Assembly: GCA_964647705.1 (NCBI GenBank)
Contig: CAZYIW010000031.1
Span: 1-14,388, forward strand
Reading direction: 5' to 3'
Length of the DNA: 14,388 nucleotides
Origin: CAZYIW01 sp964647705
Lineage (GTDB): Bacteria > Pseudomonadota > Gammaproteobacteria > PS1 > Pseudothioglobaceae
The notes under the pieces are model-generated. The model was given only the letters and a program-made list of their open reading frames with translations. It searched no databases and was not told the DNA's origin. A program made the translations under genes and the position numbers. How positions within the stretch are numbered: position 1 is the stretch's first letter; every line of letters begins with the position of its first letter. Below, in pieces: positions 1 to 4,748 of this stretch.

Positions 1-1191
1 ATGTCAAAAGAAAAATTCGAAAGAACCAAACCCCACGTTAACGTGGGTACTATCGGTCACGTTGACCATGGTAAAACAACGCTAACTGCAGCAATGACCA
101 AAGTCATGGCTGAAGTCAATGGTGGTGAGTTCAACGATTACGCCGATATCGATAACGCTCCAGAAGAAAGAGAACGTGGTATCACCATTTCTACAGCACA
201 CGTAGAGTATGAATCAGCAACACGTCACTATGCACACGTAGACTGCCCAGGACACGCCGACTATGTTAAGAACATGATCACCGGTGCGGCACAAATGGAC
301 GGTGCGATTATTGTAATCGCAGCAACCGATGGCCCAATGGCACAAACCCGTGAGCACATTCTTCTATCTCGTCAAGTGGGCGTACCTTATATCTTGGTCT
401 ACATGAACAAAGCCGACATGGTGGACGATGAAGAATTGGTAGAGCTGGTTGAGATGGAGATTCGTGAACTGCTTAACGAATACGAATTCCCAGGTGATGA
501 CACACCGGTTATCTTCGGTTCAGCACTGAAAGCTCTAGAAGGTGATACATCAGACATTGGTGTCCCTTCAATCATTAAATTGGTTCAAGCTTTGGATGAC
601 TACATTCCAACACCAGAGCGTGACACAGACAAAGACTTCCTAATGCCAATTGAGGACGTGTTCTCAATCTCAGGTCGTGGTACCGTGGTAACTGGCCGTA
701 TTGAGCGTGGTATCGTCAACGTTAACGATGAAATTGAAATCGTTGGTATCAAGGACACACAAATAACAACCTGTACAGGTGTTGAGATGTTTAGGAAATT
801 GCTAGACTCAGGTGAGGCAGGTGATAACGTCGGTGTACTACTACGTGGTACCAAGCGTGAAGAAGTAGAGCGTGGTCAAGTATTGGCTAAGCCAGGTTCA
901 ATCACACCACACACTAAGTTTGAAGCTGAGGTCTATATCTTAACCAAAGAAGAAGGTGGTCGTCATACCCCATTCTTTAATAACTACCGTCCACAATTCT
1001 ACTTCAGAACAACCGACGTAACCGGTGCGGTTGAACTGCCAAAAGATGTCGAGATGGTAATGCCAGGTGATAACGTGAAGATGAGTGTAGAACTGCTTGC
1101 ACCTATCGCCATGGAAGAAGGTTTAAGATTCGCCATTCGTGAAGGTGGCCGCACAGTAGGTGCGGGTGTGGTTTCTAAGGTGACGGATTAA
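1..1191 (+). CDS. tuf: Elongation factor Tu
   Basis: EF-Tu is the GTPase that carries aminoacyl-tRNA to the ribosomal A site. The 396-residue product matches the usual bacterial length of about 394. Visible GTPase motifs are GHVDHGKT at residues 19-26, RGITI at 59-63, DCPGH at 81-85 (H85 being the catalytic histidine equivalent), NKAD at 136-139 and SAL at 174-176. Domains 2 and 3 follow, including the conserved GGRHTPFF and GLRFAIREGGRTVGAG stretches. The ATG is the first base of the window, so its promoter and ribosome binding site cannot be seen. A terminator-like hairpin follows 33 bases after the stop. Codon use differs from the neighbours: 11 of 13 Asn codons are AAC here, against 3 of 8 in rplK, which fits very high expression. 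It occupies the tufB-like position upstream of secE; whether a second tuf copy exists cannot be seen. Confidence 0.98.
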   Translation: MSKEKFERTKPHVNVGTIGHVDHGKTTLTAAMTKVMAEVNGGEFNDYADIDNAPEERERGITISTAHVEYESATRHYAHVDCPGHADYVKNMITGAAQMDGAIIVIAATDGPMAQTREHILLSRQVGVPYILVYMNKADMVDDEELVELVEMEIRELLNEYEFPGDDTPVIFGSALKALEGDTSDIGVPSIIKLVQALDDYIPTPERDTDKDFLMPIEDVFSISGRGTVVTGRIERGIVNVNDEIEIVGIKDTQITTCTGVEMFRKLLDSGEAGDNVGVLLRGTKREEVERGQVLAKPGSITPHTKFEAEVYILTKEEGGRHTPFFNNYRPQFYFRTTDVTGAVELPKDVEMVMPGDNVKMSVELLAPIAMEEGLRFAIREGGRTVGAGVVSKVTD

Positions 1192-1224
1192 TTCTGTCAT
1201 TATTAAGTTATCAAGACGTAGATT

Positions 1225-1260
1225 GACTCAGGCGTATAACGTCTGAGTCTTTGAGTTTTT
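1225..1260 (+). terminator. Terminator-like hairpin between tuf and tRNA-Trp
   Basis: Bases 1225-1234 pair with 1240-1249 over 10 bp, with one G-T wobble and a five-base loop (TATAA), followed by a T-rich tail TTTGAGTTTTT to 1260. This has the form of a Rho-independent terminator for tuf. The tail ends exactly where the tRNA-Trp acceptor stem begins. Readthrough would therefore place the tRNA on the tuf transcript, and any separate tRNA promoter must overlap this hairpin or lie within tuf. Confidence 0.65.
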
Positions 1261-1336
1261 AGGCGAGTGGCTCAATTGGTAGAGTGGCGGTCTCCAAAAC
1301 CGTTGGTTGGGGGTTCGAGTCCCTCCTCGCCTGCCA
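1261..1336 (+). tRNA. tRNA-Trp, anticodon CCA
   Basis: The 76-base gene folds into a complete cloverleaf. The acceptor stem pairs 1261-1267 with 1326-1332 (7 bp, AGGCGAG with CTCGCCT). The D arm includes the GG of AATTGGTA. The anticodon stem pairs 1287-1291 with 1299-1303, around the loop CTCCAAA at 1292-1298. The anticodon CCA at 1294-1296 reads the UGG tryptophan codon. The T arm pairs 1309-1313 with 1321-1325 around TTCGAGT. G1333 is the discriminator base and the 3' CCA is encoded at 1334-1336. It sits between tuf and secE, a position known in several gammaproteobacteria, and only 15 bases separate its CCA from the secE start, so it is probably cut out of a longer transcript. Confidence 0.97.
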
Positions 1337-1351
1337 TGTTAAAGGTGTAGA

Positions 1352-1723
1352 GTGGTACAAACAACAGAAGGAAAAACAAAGCAAGAATCAAAAGTAGGGA
1401 TGATAATATCCGCCCTTATACTTTTGGCTTCAATGGCGTTGTTTATTATTGATCCATTTGTCTTAAAGACCTTATATAGGGCTTTAATTTTATTGGCTGG
1501 TGTGGTTATTGCTGGATTTGTGTTTTTCAAATCGCCACAAGGTGTTCGGTTCTATGCTTTTGCACAAGAAACCAAAATCGAGCTCAAAAAAGTTGTTTGG
1601 CCAACCAAAGATGAAACACTCAAAACCACAGGCATGATTTTGGTTGCTGTTATTGTGGTTTCCATATTTTTATGGATGGTGGATGCGTTTTTCACTTGGG
1701 CTGTTAAGTTACTCACAAGTTAA
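1352..1723 (+). CDS. secE: Preprotein translocase subunit SecE
   Basis: SecE is the clamp-like membrane subunit of the SecYEG protein-export channel in the inner membrane. The 123-residue product has three predicted membrane spans (about residues 17-33, 43-59 and 95-117), the three-span form of E. coli-type SecE rather than the short single-span form. The conserved cytoplasmic amphipathic segment, with ELKKVVWPTKDET at about 77-89, precedes the last span and is the family signature. The start is a GTG preceded by AAGG at 1342-1345; no in-frame ATG start gives a better fit, because the upstream ATG at 1336 is in another frame and stops after four codons. nusG follows nine bases after the stop, the conserved secE-nusG pair. 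Confidence 0.95.
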   Translation: MVQTTEGKTKQESKVGMIISALILLASMALFIIDPFVLKTLYRALILLAGVVIAGFVFFKSPQGVRFYAFAQETKIELKKVVWPTKDETLKTTGMILVAVIVVSIFLWMVDAFFTWAVKLLTS

Positions 1724-1732
1724 AGGATTCAA

Positions 1733-2266
1733 ATGTCTAAAAGATGGTACGTGCTGCATGCAAGAAGTGGTTATGAAGCCAAGGTTAAAGCAGCAATTGA
1801 AGAAGCAATAGAACGAGAAGGTTTAGAAGACCAGATTGGCGAAGTTTTAATTCCGACTGAGCAAGTTGTGGAGTTAAAAGGTGGACAAAAGAAAACCCAA
1901 GAGCGAAAGTTTTTCCCAGGCTATATGCTAATTAATATGGAGCTCACTGAAGCCAGTTGGTTGTTGGTTAAGAATACCACTAATGTGATGGGATTTATTG
2001 GCGGTTCATCCGGAAAACCATCACCTATTACTGAGCGTGAAGTCGACAAAATTATGGCGCGCGTGCAAGAAGGTGCAGACAAGCCAAGACCGAAAGTTGC
2101 CTATCAAGCTGGTGAGGAAGTGTTGGTGATTGATGGTCCTTTTAGTGATTTTGCAGGCACCATTGAGTCAGTGAATTATGAAAAGAATTTATTGAAAGTG
2201 GAAGTGCTTATTTTTGGGCGCACCACTTCAGTAGAGTTAGAGTTTTCTCAGGTTGAGAAAGCATAA
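1733..2266 (+). CDS. nusG: Transcription termination/antitermination factor NusG
   Basis: NusG binds RNA polymerase at the beta' clamp, reduces pausing, and through its C-terminal domain contacts either Rho or ribosomal protein S10, linking transcription to termination or translation. The 177-residue product has an N-terminal NGN domain (RWYVLHARSGYE at residues 4-15; RKFFPGYMLINM at 58-69). The KOW domain starts near residue 126, with GEEVLVIDGPFSDFAGTIESV, and ends in IFGRTTSVELEFSQVEKA, the surface that binds S10 and Rho. The length compares with 181 in E. coli. The ATG has AAAGGA at 1722-1727, overlapping the secE stop, so the two genes are clearly co-transcribed. No insertion of the RfaH type is visible and the sequence looks like ordinary housekeeping NusG. 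Confidence 0.97.
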   Translation: MSKRWYVLHARSGYEAKVKAAIEEAIEREGLEDQIGEVLIPTEQVVELKGGQKKTQERKFFPGYMLINMELTEASWLLVKNTTNVMGFIGGSSGKPSPITEREVDKIMARVQEGADKPRPKVAYQAGEEVLVIDGPFSDFAGTIESVNYEKNLLKVEVLIFGRTTSVELEFSQVEKA

Positions 2267-2274
2267 GATAAAAC

Positions 2275-2308
2275 GGGGAGCTTAAACTAGATTTAAGCGC
2301 TTGCACCC
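2275..2308 (+). promoter_or_regulatory. Candidate L1 autoregulatory hairpin in the rplK leader
   Basis: Bases 2280-2286 (GCTTAAA) pair perfectly with 2292-2298 (TTTAAGC) around a five-base loop. A GGGG at 2275-2278 can pair with CCC at 2306-2308, leaving an asymmetric internal loop of one base (2279) on the 5' side and seven (2299-2305) on the 3' side. In E. coli, ribosomal protein L1 represses rplK-rplA by binding a stem with an asymmetric internal loop just before rplK. Position and shape fit that role, but the assignment is an inference; no matching to a known L1-binding consensus was possible. Confidence 0.35.
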
Positions 2309-2321
2309 AAAGGAGAAAAAA

Positions 2322-2750
2322 ATGGCTAAAAAAATTGAATCATATATCAAGCTTCAAGTGCCTGCACAAGAAGCCAATCCTTCGCCACCGGTAGGCCCAG
2401 CATTGGGTCAACACGGTGTTAATATCATGGATTTTTGTAAGGCGTTTAATGCACAAACTCAAGAGATTGACAAAGGCATGGCAGTGCCCGTCATCATTAC
2501 AGTCTACAACGACCGTAGTTTTACTTTTGTTACCAAAACCCCGCCTGCAGCAAAATTAATTTTAAAGGTAACAGGCATTAAAAAAGGTTCTGGAGAACCA
2601 CATCTTAACAAGGTCGGCAAAATCACTCGTGCACAAATGGAAGAGATTGCCAATATTAAGATGAAGGATTTAAATGCCAACGATATGGATGCAGCCGTGA
2701 AAATTATCGCTGGTACGGCTCGTTCAATGGGTATTGAGGCAGAGGATTAA
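2322..2750 (+). CDS. rplK: 50S ribosomal protein L11
   Basis: L11 binds 23S rRNA at the GTPase-associated centre near the L7/L12 stalk base and takes part in factor function and in RelA-dependent stringent signalling. The product is 142 residues, the same length as in E. coli. The proline-rich linker and N-terminal domain motif PSPPVGPALGQHG lies at residues 20-32, and the rRNA-binding C-terminal domain includes KTPPAAKLILK and TARSMGIE. The start is the ATG preceded by AGGAG at 2311-2315; an in-frame TTG at 2301 would add seven residues upstream of the conserved MAKKI start and would bury the ribosome binding site, so it was not chosen. rplA follows after only four bases. Confidence 0.97.
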   Translation: MAKKIESYIKLQVPAQEANPSPPVGPALGQHGVNIMDFCKAFNAQTQEIDKGMAVPVIITVYNDRSFTFVTKTPPAAKLILKVTGIKKGSGEPHLNKVGKITRAQMEEIANIKMKDLNANDMDAAVKIIAGTARSMGIEAED

Positions 2751-2754
2751 TATT

Positions 2755-3450
2755 ATGGCTAAATTAAATAAAAAACAAAAAGAATTAAAAGCCAAATTAT
2801 CACAAGGCGAACGTTATTCTTTGGCCGATGCATTGAATCTTGTAAAAGAGCATGCAACTGCAAAATTTGATGAGTCAGTTGATGTCAGTGTAAATTTAGG
2901 TGTTGATTCAAAGAAATCAGACCAAAACGTGCGTGGCGCAGTGGTGCTACCAAATGGCACGGGCAAGACAGTGCGTGTTGCAGTTTTTACACAAGGTGAT
3001 AACGCACAAAAAGCAACTGATGCCGGCGCGGATGTTGTTGGCATGGAAGATTTAATGAAATCAATGCAAGATGGCGATCTAGATTATGATGTGGTGATTG
3101 CATCACCGGATGCAATGGGTGTTGTAGGTCGTTTAGGCCAAATTCTTGGTCCTAGAGGACTGATGCCAAACCCTAAGGTAGGCACAGTAACACCTGATGT
3201 TGCCACAGCAGTTAACAATGCAAAAGCGGGTCAGGTGCGTTATCGTACAGATAAGGCAGGCATTATCCACGCTGGTGTTGGTAAAGCCTCATTTGATGCT
3301 AAAGCATTAGAAGAAAATATCTACGCTTTGCTAGAAGCGCTTAAAAAAGCAAAACCATCTTCAGCAAAGGGCACTTATTTCAAAAAAATGAATGTGTCAT
3401 CTACCATGGGTCCAGGCCTAGGTGTTGACATGTCAACTGTAGATATTTAA
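2755..3450 (+). CDS. rplA: 50S ribosomal protein L1
   Basis: L1 forms the mobile L1 stalk of the large subunit, which moves with deacylated tRNA leaving the E site, and it is the translational repressor of rplK-rplA in E. coli. The product is 231 residues, compared with 234 in E. coli. The L1 signature LGPRGLMPNPKVGTVT lies at about residues 131-146, and the C-terminal STMGPGLGVD is typical. The chosen ATG has AGAGG at 2741-2745, overlapping the end of rplK, consistent with translational coupling. An in-frame ATG at 2734 lies inside rplK and would add seven unconserved residues, so it was rejected. A strong -35-like TTGACA lies within the last codons (3425-3430), possibly part of a promoter for the downstream genes. 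Confidence 0.97.
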   Translation: MAKLNKKQKELKAKLSQGERYSLADALNLVKEHATAKFDESVDVSVNLGVDSKKSDQNVRGAVVLPNGTGKTVRVAVFTQGDNAQKATDAGADVVGMEDLMKSMQDGDLDYDVVIASPDAMGVVGRLGQILGPRGLMPNPKVGTVTPDVATAVNNAKAGQVRYRTDKAGIIHAGVGKASFDAKALEENIYALLEALKKAKPSSAKGTYFKKMNVSSTMGPGLGVDMSTVDI

Positions 3451-3453
3451 AAA
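3425..3453 (+). promoter_or_regulatory. Candidate internal promoter for rplJL-rpoBC
   Basis: A perfect -35 hexamer TTGACA at 3425-3430, inside the last codons of rplA, is followed after 17 bases by TAAAAA at 3448-3453, which matches 4 of 6 bases of the -10 consensus. Transcription would begin near 3460, just before the first stem of the rplJ leader. E. coli has a promoter at the equivalent place (P-L10). The weak -10 keeps confidence moderate. Confidence 0.4.
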
Positions 3454-3463
3454 TTTATAGAAT

Positions 3464-3625
3464 TCTTTGGGTCGCTTAGAGTTAACGCTTAGTCGACCTC
3501 AAAGACCATAGGTGCAAATTCTCCTCCTGGAGTTTTTGTTTAAGTTAGTGGTAGTACGCTAAGCCTATGTAGAGGGTATGTAAATACTCTGGGCGAAAGC
3601 ACAAAATATATTGCGCTTTCTTTTT
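3464..3625 (+). ncRNA. rplJ leader RNA (L10 leader type)
   Basis: The 198-base gap between rplA and rplJ is dense in pairing. Stem A joins 3464-3474 to 3494-3505 (11 bp with one bulged base). A closing stem CATAGGT/GCCTATG (3507-3513 with 3563-3569) encloses two small hairpins: one around CTCCTCCTGGAG (3521-3532), the other pairing 3544-3549 with 3556-3561 (wait for one wobble). A bulged stem then joins 3571-3574 and 3577-3579 to 3584-3590. A terminator-like hairpin ends the region. In E. coli, the L10-L7/L12 complex binds a leader at this position to repress rplJL; the location and two hairpins inside a closing stem suggest the same kind of element. Family membership was judged by position and fold, not by a covariance search. 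Confidence 0.6.
3595..3625 (+). terminator. Attenuator-like terminator in the rplJ leader
   Basis: GAAAGC at 3595-3600 pairs with GCTTTC at 3615-3620; after one A-C mismatch, CAA at 3602-3604 pairs with TTG at 3611-3613 around a six-base loop. Five Ts follow immediately (3621-3625). The structure ends 23 bases before the rplJ ATG and 10 bases before its AAGGAG, so it could stop transcription before rplJ. The modest GC content of the stem suggests partial termination. Confidence 0.5.
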
Positions 3626-3648
3626 ATAACTGTTCAAGGAGAGAGAAA

Positions 3649-4176
3649 ATGGCTCTAAATCTTGAAGCAAAAAAAGCCGTTGTCAAAGAGGTCAATGCAG
3701 TTGCTGAAACTGCAGTGTCTGTTGGCGTGGCAGAGTATCGCGGATTGACGGTTGAACAGATGACTAACTTGCGAGCTGCTGCACTTAATGCGGATGTAAC
3801 TTTGCGTGTTGTAAAAAACACCTTGGCCAAACGAGCGTTAGCAGAAACTACATGCGAGTGTATTGTTCCACAACTTTCTGGCCCTGTTGTGTTGGGTTTT
3901 TCACAGGAAGATCCAGGAGCGGTTGCACGTGTGTTTCGTGAATTCATTAAAGAAAAAGAAAATGAAGCGTTAGTTGTTAAAGGTTTGGGAGTTTCGGGCG
4001 AATTTGTAGATGCAGATCAGCTCAAGCGTATCGCAGACCTACCAACCAAAGATCAAGCAATCTCAATGTTGATGGCGCTTATGTTGGCTCCAACTGAGAA
4101 ACTGGTGAGAACTTTAAATGAAGTTCCAACGAAAGTGACTCGAGTGGTAGCGGCTGTTCGTGATCAAAAACAATAA
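3649..4176 (+). CDS. rplJ: 50S ribosomal protein L10
   Basis: L10 anchors the L7/L12 stalk to 23S rRNA; in E. coli its complex with L7/L12 also represses this operon by binding the leader. The product is 175 residues, about ten longer than E. coli L10. Conserved N-terminal rRNA-binding motifs are AEYRGLTVEQMTNLR (residues 28-42) and RVVKNTLAKRA (53-63). The C-terminal segment from about 145 onwards is the helix expected to hold L7/L12 dimers, ending in a basic tail RDQKQ. The ATG is preceded by AAGGAG at 3636-3641 with a seven-base gap. rplL starts 20 bases downstream. The long structured leader upstream fits autoregulation. Confidence 0.96.
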   Translation: MALNLEAKKAVVKEVNAVAETAVSVGVAEYRGLTVEQMTNLRAAALNADVTLRVVKNTLAKRALAETTCECIVPQLSGPVVLGFSQEDPGAVARVFREFIKEKENEALVVKGLGVSGEFVDADQLKRIADLPTKDQAISMLMALMLAPTEKLVRTLNEVPTKVTRVVAAVRDQKQ

Positions 4177-4196
4177 AAAATAAAGGAGAAAATATC

Positions 4197-4580
4197 ATGG
4201 CAAAACTAAGCAACGAAGATATTTTAAATGCAATCGCAGACATGTCTGTAATGGATGTTGTTGAATTGGTTTCAGCAATGGAAGAAAAATTCGGTGTATC
4301 GGCCGCAGCAGTTGCTGCAGCGCCTGTAGCCGCTGCCGGTGGTGACGCTGGTGCAGCAGCAGAAGAAAAATCAGAATTTGATGTTGTTCTTACCAGTTTC
4401 GGCGACAAAAAGGTCGGCGTGATTAAAGCTGTTCGTGGCATTACAGGTCTGGGCCTTAAAGAAGCCAAAGACATGGTAGAAAGTGCACCTGCACCAATCA
4501 AAGAAGGTGTTGATAAGGCTGAAGCTGAAGACATCCAAAAGCAGCTTGAAGAGGCTGGTGCAACTGTAGAGCTTAAGTAA
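4197..4580 (+). CDS. rplL: 50S ribosomal protein L7/L12
   Basis: L7/L12 forms the multi-copy stalk that recruits and stimulates the translation GTPases. The 127-residue product shows the family layout. An N-terminal dimerisation and L10-binding domain spans about residues 1-34. An Ala/Gly-rich flexible hinge follows at about 35-57. The C-terminal factor-binding domain begins near EFDVVL, with the conserved KKVGVIKAVR (71-80) and GLGLKEAKDMVE (84-95). It is six residues longer than E. coli L7/L12, the extra length probably lying in the hinge. AAGGAG sits about 10 bases before the ATG. The repeated Ala codons in the hinge produce long open frames on the other strand that are not genes. Confidence 0.97.
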   Translation: MAKLSNEDILNAIADMSVMDVVELVSAMEEKFGVSAAAVAAAPVAAAGGDAGAAAEEKSEFDVVLTSFGDKKVGVIKAVRGITGLGLKEAKDMVESAPAPIKEGVDKAEAEDIQKQLEEAGATVELK

Positions 4581-4599
4581 GCTTAACAGTTAAAAATAT

Positions 4600-4623
4600 C
4601 AAAATCCCCGTAAGGGGATTTTG
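4600..4623 (+). terminator. Attenuator hairpin between rplL and rpoB
   Basis: Bases 4600-4609 pair perfectly with 4614-4623 (10 bp) around a GTAA tetraloop of the stable GNRA class. The 3' arm contains four Ts but the sequence after it (GTGTTT) is only weakly T-rich, so termination is probably partial. E. coli has a partial terminator at the same place, which sets the ratio of ribosomal protein to polymerase mRNA. The same role is inferred here. Confidence 0.65.
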
Positions 4624-4635
4624 GTGTTTAAAAAA

Positions 4636-4710
4636 TAAAGGCATTTAATGTGCCTTTAATATAAAGAGTTTGGCCAAGGGTCAAATTCTATGAATTGCAA
4701 GAGCGATTCA
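4636..4710 (+). other. Three further tandem stem-loops in the rpoB leader
   Basis: Three hairpins follow the attenuator. The first pairs 4636-4643 with 4651-4658 (8 bp, 7-base loop). The second pairs 4666-4675 with 4679-4688 (10 bp with two wobbles, 3-base loop). The third pairs 4691-4698 with 4703-4710 (8 bp with one wobble, AAGA loop). None is followed by a T-run, so they are not terminators. E. coli has an RNase III cleavage structure in this interval; one or more of these may serve as a processing or stability element. The rpoB start lies 38 bases after the last stem. Confidence 0.5.
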
Positions 4711-4748
4711 AACAAAGAAAGATACAAGGCAACTAATACGAGGTATTC

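Noticed and set aside
1336..1350. A four-codon ATG-to-TAG mini-frame overlapping the tRNA 3' end, ending just before the secE GTG
   Set aside because: It has no ribosome binding site, its first base is the final A of the tRNA CCA, and tRNA maturation would remove its start.
2301..2321. An upstream TTG start adding seven residues to L11
   Set aside because: The ribosome binding site AGGAG (2311-2315) lies inside this extension and points to the ATG at 2322, which gives the standard 142-residue protein.
3520..3540. CTCCTCCTGGAG followed by TTTTTG as a terminator
   Set aside because: The core stem is only 4 bp and is better explained as one of the hairpins inside the leader's closing stem.
4079..4534. 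A 151-codon open frame on the minus strand opposite rplJ and rplL
   Set aside because: It mirrors the Ala-rich hinge of L7/L12 and has low-complexity Ala/Ser/Pro content. The plus-strand genes are unambiguous.
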